Source of the DNA: Rhodospirillales bacterium | GTDB taxonomy: Bacteria > Pseudomonadota > Alphaproteobacteria > Reyranellales > Reyranellaceae | Assembly (NCBI GenBank): GCA_016185145.1 | Contig: JACPOB010000191.1 | Span: 1-44,069 of the forward strand | Length of the DNA stretch: 44,069 nt | Direction: 5' to 3' | In this document: piece after piece, positions 15,910-24,793 of the stretch | Layout of the letters: each line of letters begins with the position of its first letter | How positions within the stretch are numbered: position 1 is the first letter of the stretch | Position numbers and translations under genes: made by a program | The notes under the pieces: model-generated | Databases searched by the model: none | The model's input: the letters and a program-made list of their open reading frames with translations, nothing else | What the model was told of the DNA's origin: nothing

Positions 15910-18036
15910 ATGAGGATGCGGCTGTTCGTCTTTCTTCTCGCACTGCTCGCGGCGGCTCCTGCCCTCGCGCAATCCGTGGTGCAGACCGAGAACGTACGCG
16001 CCGAGCTTCTGGCCGACGTTTCCGCGGTCAAGCCGGGCGAGCCGTTCTGGGTCGGGCTGCGCCAGACCATCCGGCCGAAGTGGCACACCTATTGGAAGAA
16101 CCCGGGCGACTCCGGCCTGCCCACCGAGATCAACTGGAAGCTGCCGGACGGCGCCAAGGCCGATCCCATCGTCTGGCCGCGGCCGCATCTCTTCGACCTG
16201 AGCGGCGTCATCAACTACGGCTTCAAGGACGAGGCGACGCTGCTGGTGCGCATCACGCCGCCCGCCGATGCCTCGGGCAGCTTCAAGCTCGCCGCCGAAG
16301 CCAACTGGCTGGTCTGTGAGGACGTCTGCATCCCTGAGGACGCCAAGTTCGAGCTCGCGCTTCCTGTGACCGCGACCGGCGCCCCGGCACCCCCCGCCAC
16401 CCGCGCGATCTTCGACAAGGCGCGCCAGCAGGTGCCGATGCCGAGCCCGTGGCCGGCGCGCTACGGCGTCGCCGCGTCGGGCGATCCGACCCTGATCGTC
16501 GAAGCCAAGGGTCTCAAGGCCGACACCATCCGCGACGTCTATTTCTTCCCGGCCGACTGGGGACCGGTCGCCGCCATGGCCAAGCAGACGGCCAGCATCG
16601 GCGCCGAGGGCATCCGCATTCCGCTGAAGCGCGGCGACGCCAAGGCAGCGCTGCCCGCCGATCTTTCGGGCACGCTGACACTCACCGAGAAGACGGCTGA
16701 CGGTGAAGTCCAGCAGGCCTTCGACATAACGGCCAAGCTCGATCCCGGCTTCGTGCCGACCGCGTCGTTGGCCGCGGGCGGCGAGCGGCTCTCGCTCGTC
16801 GAAGCGCTGCTGTTTGCCTTGCTGGGCGGCCTGATCCTGAACCTGATGCCCTGCGTGTTCCCGGTGCTCGCCATGAAGGCCGCGGCCTTTGCGCGCCTGG
16901 CCGGCCATGAGAAGAGCGCCATGCGGCGCGACGGCGCCGCCTACACACTGGGCGTGCTGGTCTCGTTCGCCGTCATGGCCGCGATCGTCGTCGGCATTCG
17001 CGCCAGCGTCGGCGACGTGAGCTGGGGCTTCCAGTTCCAGTCGCCGGTGTTCTCGCTGCTGATCGCCTACCTGTTCTTCGTCGTCGGGCTGAACCTCTCC
17101 GGCGTCTTCGAATTCTCCAGCCGCTTCGCCGGCATTGGCCAGGGCCTCGCCGCGCGCGGCGGCACGGCCGGCAGCTTCTTCACCGGCGTGCTGGCGGTGA
17201 TCGTGGCCACCCCCTGCACCGCGCCGTTCATGGCGGCCGCTTTGGGCTTTGCGCTCAGCCAGCCGGCGCCACAGACCGTGGCCGTGCTGCTGGCGCTGGG
17301 CCTTGGTCTCGCATTGCCGTACCTCGTGCTGTCCATTACGCCCGCGTTGCAGCGCCTGATGCCGCGGCCCGGCCCGTGGATGGACCGGCTGCGCCAGTTC
17401 CTCGCCTTCCCGATGTACGCCTCGGCCGTATGGATGATCTGGGTGCTCACGCAGCAGACGGGTGCCGACGGCGTGATCTATGCGCTGGGCGGCATGATCC
17501 TGATCGCCTTCGCGATCTGGCTGCTGAAGCTCGGCAGCGGCGCGTCGGCTGCGACCTGGGTGCGCCGCGGGCTGGCCGCTGTCGCCGTGCTGCTGGCCTT
17601 CGCCGCGGCGCTCAAGCTCGAAGACGGTCCGGCCACGGCGGCATCGGCCTCCGCCGGACCGGCGGCCGGCGTGAACTTCAATGGCTGGGAGCGCTTCTCG
17701 CGCGCGCGCATGAACGAAGCCGTCGCCGCGGGCAAGCCGGTGTTCGTCGATTTCACGGCGGCATGGTGCATTACCTGCCTGGTCAACGAGCGTGTCGCGC
17801 TCGAGACGCAGGCCGTCCGCAACGGCTTTGAACAGGCCGGCGTCGTGAAACTCAAGGGTGACTGGACCAACCGCGATCCCGAGATCACATCTTTGTTGAA
17901 GGAACTGGGCCGCGCTGGCGTTCCCCTCTATCTTTTCTGGGTTCCCGGCGCCGCGCAGCCCAAGATCCTGCCGCAGGTGCTCACCGAGTCCTTGATTCTG
18001 TCCGAACTGGCCGCGCTGCCGCAATCGAAGCGTTAG
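15910..18036 (+). CDS. DsbD/ScsB-like thiol:disulfide interchange protein
   Basis: Inner-membrane reductase carrying electrons from cytoplasmic thioredoxin to the periplasm. The 708-residue protein has a signal peptide (cleaved after ALAQ, about 21), a periplasmic N-domain with a C136-E-D-V-C140 pair, a transmembrane domain with redox Cys315 (NLMPCVFPV) and Cys436 (ATPCTAPF), and a C-terminal thioredoxin domain with C620-I-T-C623 (AAWCITC). The CxxxC N-domain resembles ScsB-type proteins more than E. coli DsbD. The start is chosen at 15910 because GGAGG from the repeat lies 4 nt before it and the signal peptide follows. A longer in-frame reading would translate the repeat. The redoxin gene follows 21 nt later and is the likely partner. 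Confidence 0.92.
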   Translation: MRMRLFVFLLALLAAAPALAQSVVQTENVRAELLADVSAVKPGEPFWVGLRQTIRPKWHTYWKNPGDSGLPTEINWKLPDGAKADPIVWPRPHLFDLSGVINYGFKDEATLLVRITPPADASGSFKLAAEANWLVCEDVCIPEDAKFELALPVTATGAPAPPATRAIFDKARQQVPMPSPWPARYGVAASGDPTLIVEAKGLKADTIRDVYFFPADWGPVAAMAKQTASIGAEGIRIPLKRGDAKAALPADLSGTLTLTEKTADGEVQQAFDITAKLDPGFVPTASLAAGGERLSLVEALLFALLGGLILNLMPCVFPVLAMKAAAFARLAGHEKSAMRRDGAAYTLGVLVSFAVMAAIVVGIRASVGDVSWGFQFQSPVFSLLIAYLFFVVGLNLSGVFEFSSRFAGIGQGLAARGGTAGSFFTGVLAVIVATPCTAPFMAAALGFALSQPAPQTVAVLLALGLGLALPYLVLSITPALQRLMPRPGPWMDRLRQFLAFPMYASAVWMIWVLTQQTGADGVIYALGGMILIAFAIWLLKLGSGASAATWVRRGLAAVAVLLAFAAALKLEDGPATAASASAGPAAGVNFNGWERFSRARMNEAVAAGKPVFVDFTAAWCITCLVNERVALETQAVRNGFEQAGVVKLKGDWTNRDPEITSLLKELGRAGVPLYLFWVPGAAQPKILPQVLTESLILSELAALPQSKR

Positions 18037-18057
18037 GCTCAAGCGCTAGGAGGCAAC

Positions 18058-18696
18058 ATGTCCAATCTGATCGTCGCCCGTCGTTCGCTGCTGCTGGGCA
18101 GCGCGGCCGTCGCCCTGATGCCGGCGGTGGCCTTTGCCAATGGTCCCGATATCGGCAAGCCCGCGCCGCTGTTCACCGCGGTCGACAGCAACGGCAAGAC
18201 CTGGTCGCTCAGCGAGCTGAAGGGCAAGGTCGTGGTGATCGAGACGACCAACGACGGCTGCCCCTATGTCGCCAAGCACTACAACGCCAAGAACATGCAG
18301 GATCAGCAACGCGAAGCCGCGGCCAAGGGCGTCGTGTGGCTGACCTCGGCCTCTTCGGCAAAGGGCGAGCAAGGCTACGTCACGGCGGCGGAAGCCAACC
18401 AGCTCACCTCGAGCCGCGGCGCCGCGCCGGCCGCCGTGCTGCTCGACCCGCAGAGCAAGATCGCCCGCGCCTACGGCGCCACGGTGACGCCGCACATGTA
18501 CATCATCGATGCCAACGGCGTGCTGGTCTACAAGGGCGGCATCGATTCGATCCCATCATCCAATGTGGCCGACATCCCCAAGGCCAAGCAGTATGTGCGC
18601 GTCGCTCTGGGCGAGGTTCTGGCCGGCAAGCCGGTGACCGATTCCTCGACGCGCGCCTACGGGTGCACGCTGAAGTACCCGCGCACCTCGTCGTGA
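18058..18696 (+). CDS. Exported redoxin (thioredoxin-fold) protein
   Basis: A 212-residue AhpC/TSA-type redoxin with a Tat-like or Sec signal (ARRSLLLGSAAVALMPAVAFA, cleavage near residue 27). The domain core is GKPAPLFTAVDSNGKTWSLSELKGKVVVIETTNDGCPY, with a single N-terminal active-site Cys68 in place of CxxC, and the cis-Pro region TVTPHMYIIDANG. A second Cys near residue 203 (AYGCTLKYP) might act as resolving cysteine. It follows dsbD in the same operon, so a role as periplasmic peroxidase or thiol reductase fed by that membrane reductase is a sound inference. Ribosome binding site AGGAGG lies just before the ATG. Confidence 0.88.
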   Translation: MSNLIVARRSLLLGSAAVALMPAVAFANGPDIGKPAPLFTAVDSNGKTWSLSELKGKVVVIETTNDGCPYVAKHYNAKNMQDQQREAAAKGVVWLTSASSAKGEQGYVTAAEANQLTSSRGAAPAAVLLDPQSKIARAYGATVTPHMYIIDANGVLVYKGGIDSIPSSNVADIPKAKQYVRVALGEVLAGKPVTDSSTRAYGCTLKYPRTSS

Positions 18697-18706
18697 TCGT
18701 GCAGCC

Positions 18707-19801
18707 ATGCCGCACGACGGCTGGCATCCGCACGATCACGGACGCGGGCATCCGCACCACCCTTGGTCCCATCATCGTTGGCATGGGCCGCCGACGCGGC
18801 GGCTCGTGCTGGCGGCGGCGACCTTCCTGCCGTTCGGCGGCGCCAGCGCACAGAGCGCCGACGCCCAGCAGCGCATCGCCGACCGGGCCATTCGTTTCCT
18901 CGCCCTGCTCGACGACCGCCAGCGCCGACAGGCCCTGATCGCCTTCGACTCGGCCAACCGGCTCGACTGGCACTACATCCCGCGCAGCCGCTCGGGCCTC
19001 AGCCTGGGCGAGATGAATGCCGCACAGGCTGACGCCGCGCGCGCCCTGTTCGCCGCTGTGCTCAATGAGCAAGGGCTTAAACTTCTCGACGGTGTGCGCC
19101 TGCTCGAAGGCGTGCTGCGCGAGCAGCAAGGGAACTGGCGCGATCCCGGCCGCTATTACCTGTCGGTGTTCGGCACGCCCGGCCGTCTCCCCTGGGGCTG
19201 GCGGTTCGAGGGCCATCACCTGTCGCTGAACGTGGCGCTGGCGGCGCCCGGCCATGTCGCGGTGACGCCGTTCTTCATCGGCGCCCATCCGGCGACGGTA
19301 CGCGATGGACCGAACAAGGGTTTCAGGCTGCTCGGCGGCACCGAGGATCTGGCGCGCCAGATCATGACCGGCCTCGACGACTCGCAGCGACGCACCGCAT
19401 TGATCGCCAACCGCTCGTTCGGCGAGATCGTGGCGAGCCCGCAGCGCGAGCAGGATCTCGGCCAGCCGCGCGGGCTGGAGCTTTCAGCGATGGATGGACC
19501 CACGCGCCAGCGCGTCGAGGCGCTGATGGACACGTTCCTCGCGACGCTGACGCCCGATCTCGTGGCCAGCCAGAAGCAGCGCGTGATGCAGCAGGGCCTC
19601 GACCGCTTCCGCTTCGCCTGGGCCGGCTCGCTCACGCCGGGCGAGGCCTACTATTTCCGCGTCCACGGGCCGGCAACGCTGATCGAGCACGACAACACCC
19701 AGAACGCCGCCAACCATGTCCATTCGGTGTGGCGCGATCTCGCCGCCGACTTCGGGCACGACGCCTTGGCCGAGCACTATCGCCGCGAGCCGCACCGCTG
19801 A
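18707..19801 (+). CDS. DUF3500 family exported protein with His-rich leader
   Basis: A 364-residue protein with the DUF3500 pattern (RRQALIAFDSANRLDWHYIPRSR-like entry, then GHHLSLN and PFFIGAHPATV; late EAYYFRVHGP...IEHDNTQNAANHVHSVWRD). Function is unknown for the family. The first 26 residues contain ten histidines, followed by PPTRRLVLAAATFLPFGGASA, a twin-arginine signal with cleavage near residue 49. The many His in the mature C-terminal part hint at metal binding. It lies 10 nt after the redoxin gene, so it probably belongs to the dsbD operon. Family assignment is from pattern memory; role unknown. Confidence 0.82.
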   Translation: MPHDGWHPHDHGRGHPHHPWSHHRWHGPPTRRLVLAAATFLPFGGASAQSADAQQRIADRAIRFLALLDDRQRRQALIAFDSANRLDWHYIPRSRSGLSLGEMNAAQADAARALFAAVLNEQGLKLLDGVRLLEGVLREQQGNWRDPGRYYLSVFGTPGRLPWGWRFEGHHLSLNVALAAPGHVAVTPFFIGAHPATVRDGPNKGFRLLGGTEDLARQIMTGLDDSQRRTALIANRSFGEIVASPQREQDLGQPRGLELSAMDGPTRQRVEALMDTFLATLTPDLVASQKQRVMQQGLDRFRFAWAGSLTPGEAYYFRVHGPATLIEHDNTQNAANHVHSVWRDLAADFGHDALAEHYRREPHR

Positions 19802-19835
19802 TTGGTTCTCACACTGGACCGTCTTCGGCACCGCG

Positions 19836-20312
19836 TCAGCGTTCGAAGACCAGGCAGGTGGTCGTGGCGTGCGCCAGCAGCTTGCCGTTGCGATCGGTCA
19901 GCCGGCCTTCGGCCGAGCCGACGCGGCGCCCCATGCTCAGCACCACGCCCTCGCCGCGCACCGGGCCGGTCTCGGGCGTGATCGGCCGCACGAACGCGAT
20001 CTTGAACTCCAGCGTCGTCGAGCCGATGCCTGCGCCGGTCAGGGTGCGCACCGCGAGCCCCATGCAGCTGTCGAGCAGCGTCGCCGCCAGGCCGCCATGC
20101 ACGGTACCCTCGGGATTGAGCTGCTCGGCGGTCGGCACCGCCGTCACCACGACGCGTCCTTCCGACGCCTCGACGATGTCGTAGCCCAGGGTCCGCGCCA
20201 TGGTGTTGAGCGGCAAGGTGCCGTCGACCAGGCCGCGCACGAATTCGAGGCCGGCCTTGGCGCGCTCCTCGGGAGTCGCGGTACCGTAACGCTTGACGCC
20301 GCCGACGATCAT
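19836..20312 (-). CDS. PaaI-type hotdog thioesterase
   Basis: A 158-residue hotdog-fold acyl-CoA thioesterase. The catalytic loop NPEGTVHGGLAATLLDSCMG (HGG at 72-74, acidic residue in the following helix at D81) and the late strand TTLEFKIAFVRPI are typical of the PaaI/YdiI group. The ATG at 20312 sits one base after the ugpC stop, so it is the fifth gene of the ugp unit. A longer in-frame reading lies inside ugpC and is not convincing. Substrate unknown; an acyl-CoA thioesterase in a phosphate-starvation transporter operon is unusual. Confidence 0.85.
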   Translation of the reverse strand: MIVGGVKRYGTATPEERAKAGLEFVRGLVDGTLPLNTMARTLGYDIVEASEGRVVVTAVPTAEQLNPEGTVHGGLAATLLDSCMGLAVRTLTGAGIGSTTLEFKIAFVRPITPETGPVRGEGVVLSMGRRVGSAEGRLTDRNGKLLAHATTTCLVFER

Positions 20313-20313
20313 C

Positions 20314-21408
<1,095 letters not shown>

Positions 21409-21426
21409 CCTGTTTCTCCGTCTCGC

Positions 21427-22278
21427 CTACTTTTCGGTTTCAACCAGGCCGCGCACGAACTGGCGCTGCATGAAGGCCACGACCAGGACCGGCGGCAGCA
21501 TGGCGAGTATCGCCATGGCCATCAGCAGGTTCCAGCTCGGCACCGCATCGACGACGTTGGCCTGGCGCGAAACGCCCATCACCACCGTGTAGAAGCTCTC
21601 CTTGGTCGTGATCAGCAACGGCCACAGATACTGGTTCCAGCCGTAGATGAACTGGATCACGAACAGGGCGGCGATCGACGTGCGGCTCATCGGCAGCAGG
21701 ATGTCCCAGAAGAAGCGCATCGGCGAGGCGCCGTCGACACGCGCCGCCTCGGTGAGCTCGTCGGGCACGCTGAGGAAGAACTGGCGGAACAGGAAGGTGG
21801 CGGTCGCCGACGCGATCAGCGGGACGATCAGGCCGGGGTAGGAATCGAGCATGCCGAGCCCCGCCACCACGCCGTAGGTCGGCACGATGCGCACTTCCAC
21901 CGGCAGCATCAGGGTGACGAAGATCGCCCAGAAGAAGGTCATGCGGAACGGGAAGCGGAAATAGACGATGGCGAAGGCGGCGATGATGGAGATCGCGATC
22001 TTGCCGATCGCCACGCCCAGCGCCATGACCATGCTGTTGGTCATGGTGACGTAGAGCGGCACCGTCCCGGGACGGTTCTTGTAGCCTTCGACCAGGACCG
22101 TCCAGTAGTTCTCGAACAGGTGCGATCCCGGCCAGATCGGCACCGGCGAGCGCAGCATGGTTTCCTGGTCGTGGGTCGAGGCGACGAACGCCATCCATAC
22201 CGGGAAGGCGATGATCAGGATGCCGACGATCACCGTGAAGTGGCTGAGGAACGTCAGGAAGGGACGGTTCTCGACCAT
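21427..22278 (-). CDS. ugpE: Glycerol-3-phosphate ABC transporter permease UgpE
   Basis: Inner-membrane permease of 283 residues with six predicted transmembrane helices (first: FTVIVGILIIAFPVWMAFVAS). The EAA loop EAARVDGASPMRFFWDILLP contacts the ATPase. The HDQETMLRSPVPIWPGSHLFENYW segment between the first two helices is typical of UgpE. Its start shares one base with the ugpA stop (22278), so translation is coupled. It pairs with UgpA to form the channel. Confidence 0.95.
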   Translation of the reverse strand: MVENRPFLTFLSHFTVIVGILIIAFPVWMAFVASTHDQETMLRSPVPIWPGSHLFENYWTVLVEGYKNRPGTVPLYVTMTNSMVMALGVAIGKIAISIIAAFAIVYFRFPFRMTFFWAIFVTLMLPVEVRIVPTYGVVAGLGMLDSYPGLIVPLIASATATFLFRQFFLSVPDELTEAARVDGASPMRFFWDILLPMSRTSIAALFVIQFIYGWNQYLWPLLITTKESFYTVVMGVSRQANVVDAVPSWNLLMAMAILAMLPPVLVVAFMQRQFVRGLVETEK

Positions 22279-23159
22279 CAGTAATGCACCCGCCGCTCGA
22301 TGAAGCGGAACTGCACGAAGGTGAGCGCGATCACCACGATCATCAGGATGACCGACTGCGCCGACGAGCCGCCGAGATCCTGTCCGCGGAAGCCGTCATT
22401 GTAGACCTTCCACACCAGGATGTTGGTCGCCTGGCCGGGTCCCCCCTGGGTCACCGAGCCGATGATGCCGAAGGTGCCGAAGAAGGCATAGATGATGTTG
22501 ATCACCAGCAGGAAGAAGCCGGTGGGCGACAGCAGCGGGAAGGCGATGTCCCAGAAGCGCTTGCCGGGCCCCGCGCCGTCGATGGCGGCGGCCTCGATCA
22601 GCGACTTCGGAATCGATTGCAGGCCGGCCAGGAAGAACAGGAAGTTGTAGCTGACCTGGTTCCACACCGCGATGAACACCACCAGCAGCAGGGCCTGGTT
22701 GCCGTTGATCACGTAGTTGAATTCGAGCCCGATCGCCGCCAGCGCCCAGGCGACGACGCCGACCGAGGGATTGAACAGGAAGCCGAACACGACGCCGGCC
22801 ACCGCCGGCGCCACGGCATAGGGCCACACCAGGATCATCTTGTAGACCGAGGCGCCTCGGATGATGCGGTCGGCCATCACCGCCAGCAGGAGCGAGATGG
22901 CGAGTCCCAGTGCCGCGACCAGGAAGCTGAAGACCAGCGTCACCCGCACCGCGGCGAAGTAGTTCGGATCGCCGAGAAGATGGGCAAAATTGTCGAACCA
23001 GACGAACTTGGTGTTGCCGCCGAAGGCGTCCTCGAGGATCACCGACTGCCAGATCGCCTGCCCGGACGGCCAGAAGAAGAAGACCAGGGTGATGACGATC
23101 TGCGGCGCCACCAAAAGGTAGGGCAACCATCGCTCATTGAAGGTGACGCGCTTTTCCAT
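22278..23159 (-). CDS. ugpA: Glycerol-3-phosphate ABC transporter permease UgpA
   Basis: Permease of 293 residues with six predicted transmembrane helices (first: YLLVAPQIVITLVFFFWPSG). The EAA loop is EAAAIDGAGPGKRFWDIAFP. UgpA-like features include WQSVILEDAFGG after the first helix and VTQGGPGQATN in the last periplasmic loop. The gene lies 95 nt downstream of ugpB; that gap carries a strong hairpin (23178-23201) that may set the ratio of binding protein to permease. Confidence 0.95.
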   Translation of the reverse strand: MEKRVTFNERWLPYLLVAPQIVITLVFFFWPSGQAIWQSVILEDAFGGNTKFVWFDNFAHLLGDPNYFAAVRVTLVFSFLVAALGLAISLLLAVMADRIIRGASVYKMILVWPYAVAPAVAGVVFGFLFNPSVGVVAWALAAIGLEFNYVINGNQALLLVVFIAVWNQVSYNFLFFLAGLQSIPKSLIEAAAIDGAGPGKRFWDIAFPLLSPTGFFLLVINIIYAFFGTFGIIGSVTQGGPGQATNILVWKVYNDGFRGQDLGGSSAQSVILMIVVIALTFVQFRFIERRVHY

Positions 23160-23177
23160 GCGTCAGGAAATCAAACT

Positions 23178-23201
23178 CCTCTCCCCCTGGCGGGGGAGAG
23201 G
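23178..23201. repeat. Hairpin between ugpB and ugpA
   Basis: A perfect 10-bp palindrome, CCTCTCCCCC / GGGGGAGAGG, with a TGGC loop. It resembles a single arm of the family B repeats. In the ugpB-ugpA gap it could act as an mRNA 3'-end stabiliser, as REP sequences do between malE and malF. No T-run follows, so it is not a classic terminator. Confidence 0.8.
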
Positions 23202-23254
23202 AACATGAGGTGGAGTGACATGAGTTTGCGGGTAAGGGCTGACAAGCAGAAGGC

Positions 23255-24571
23255 CTACTTGTTCTGCGCCTCGAAGCGCTTCAGGAGCTCGTTGCCGCGC
23301 TTGACGGCCTCGTCGAGGGCGGCCTTGGCGTCCTTCTTGCCCGACCACACCGATTCGAGCTCCTCGTCGACGGCGTCGCGGATCTGCACGAAGTTGCCGA
23401 TGCGCAGGCCCTTGGAGTTTTCCGTCGGCGGGTTCAGCGTCAGCTCCTTGACCGCGACGTCACGACCCGGGAACTTCTTGTAGAAGCCTTCCTTCTCCGT
23501 GGCGTCGGCGGCAGCCATGGTGATCGGCACATAGCCGGTCTCCTGGTGCCACTTGGCCTGCACCGGCGTGCTCGACAGGTAGCTCATGAACTTGGCCACG
23601 CCCTTGTATTCGGCCGCGGGACGGCCCTGCAGCACCCACAGCGTGGCGCCGCCGATGATCGAGTTCTGCGGCTTGGGCGCCACGTCGGGCGAATAGGGCA
23701 TCATGGCGATGCCGACCTTGTCCTGGCCCAACGCCTTCTCGATGCCCGCGGCACTGCCCGACGAGGCGATGTGGAACGCGCAGTCGCCGGCCGTGAACAG
23801 CGCCGTCGACTTGCCCTCGCGGCCGCCGTAGACGAACCGCTTGTCCTTGCTCCAGTCGGAGAACATCTGGATCAGCTTGACGCGCGGCGCGTCGTTGAAC
23901 TTCAGCTCGATGTCGATGCCGCCGAAGCCGTTGGCCTTGGTCGCATAAGGCAGGTTGTGCCAGGCGCCGTAGTTCTCGATGAGGGTCCAGGTCTGCCATT
24001 GCGGCGTGAACCCGCACTTGGCGCCGGCGGCGATCGCCTTCTTGGCCATCTCGCCCAGCTCCGGCCAGGTCTGCGGCGGCTTGTTGCCATCGAGACCCGC
24101 CTTCTGCAGCAGCTCCTTGTTCCAGTAGAGCACCGGCGTCGAGGAATTGAACGGCATCGACAAGAGCTTGCCGTCGGTCGTCGAGTAGTAGCCGTAGACC
24201 GGGCCGATGAAGGCCTTGGGATCGAACGGTTCCTTGGCGTCGGCCATCACCTGGTAGATCGGGTAGACCGCGCCCTTGGCGGCCATCATGTTGGCGGTGC
24301 CGACCTCGAAGACCTGCACGATGTGCGGCGCCTGCTTGGCGCGGAAGGCGGCGATCGCGGCAGTCAGGGTCTCGGTGTAGGAGCCCTTGTAGACCGGCAC
24401 GACCTTGTACTCGCTCTGGGACTTGTTGAAGCCCTCGGCGAGCTGATTGACCGTTTCGCCGAGGTTGCCGCCCATGGCGTGCCAGAACTGGATCTCCGTC
24501 TGCGCCCACGCCGCCGGCGCACTTGCCAGCGCGGCCGCCGCCGCGACGGAGGACAATAGAATCCGTGTCAT
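23255..24571 (-). CDS. ugpB: Glycerol-3-phosphate-binding periplasmic protein UgpB
   Basis: Solute-binding protein that delivers sn-glycerol-3-phosphate or glycerophosphodiesters to UgpAE. It has 438 residues and a Sec signal, MTRILLSSVAAAAALASAPAAWA, cut before QTEIQFWHAMGG. UgpB hallmarks are the WHAMGGNLGE start, VYKGSYTETL, MPFNSSTPVLYWNK and the C-terminal WHQETGYVPIT. I chose the ATG at 24571 because GGAGG is 9 nt away; an in-frame ATG at 24577 is only 3 nt from it. First gene of ugpBAEC-thioesterase, preceded by a PHO-box-like site. Confidence 0.95.
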   Translation of the reverse strand: MTRILLSSVAAAAALASAPAAWAQTEIQFWHAMGGNLGETVNQLAEGFNKSQSEYKVVPVYKGSYTETLTAAIAAFRAKQAPHIVQVFEVGTANMMAAKGAVYPIYQVMADAKEPFDPKAFIGPVYGYYSTTDGKLLSMPFNSSTPVLYWNKELLQKAGLDGNKPPQTWPELGEMAKKAIAAGAKCGFTPQWQTWTLIENYGAWHNLPYATKANGFGGIDIELKFNDAPRVKLIQMFSDWSKDKRFVYGGREGKSTALFTAGDCAFHIASSGSAAGIEKALGQDKVGIAMMPYSPDVAPKPQNSIIGGATLWVLQGRPAAEYKGVAKFMSYLSSTPVQAKWHQETGYVPITMAAADATEKEGFYKKFPGRDVAVKELTLNPPTENSKGLRIGNFVQIRDAVDEELESVWSGKKDAKAALDEAVKRGNELLKRFEAQNK

Positions 24572-24638
24572 AACCATAAACCTCCCTGAATCCCCGCCGA
24601 TGTATCGATGGCGCCTGAGACTGCTCTGTGTCTATTTT

Positions 24639-24656
24639 GTTGCAGCTTGATGACAG
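24639..24656 (-). promoter_or_regulatory. PHO-box-like PhoB site upstream of ugpB
   Basis: On the minus strand CTGTCAT-CAAG-CTGCAAC: two 7-nt direct half-sites with the 4-nt spacer of the PhoB box. The first half is a perfect match to CTGTCAT and the second matches CTGT(C/A)A(C/T) at 6 of 7 positions. It is 67 nt before the ugpB start, on the right strand. ugp is a classic Pho regulon operon. The -10 downstream is not clear. Confidence 0.65.
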
Positions 24657-24702
24657 TCCACCAAGGCTGTGTAAAGAACGCAACCCAAATTTGCCCGCAA
24701 AA

Positions 24703-24793
24703 CCTCATCCTGAGGAGCCGTGCGAATACGCGCATTCACATGCGCGCCGGGCGTCTCGAAGGATGGGCCACAGTCTCGATCCTCAGGGTGAGG
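24703..24793. repeat. Palindromic repeat, family D (CCTCATCCTGAGG type)
   Basis: Begins CCTCATCCTGAGGAG and ends ATCCTCAGGGTGAGG, the outer arms being near-complementary, with internal GCGCATTCACATGCGC pairing. This type is common between genes in Rhizobiales-like genomes, from general knowledge. The ugpQ stop codon (24783-24785) lies inside its right arm. It separates ugpQ from the PHO-box promoter of ugpB, so it may end ugpQ transcripts. Confidence 0.8.

Noticed and set aside
15859..18042. 727-codon open frame antisense to dsbD
   Set aside because: High GC leaves antisense frames open. The protein is low-complexity, rich in Gly, Arg, Ala, His and Gln, with no domain, while the plus-strand DsbD is intact.
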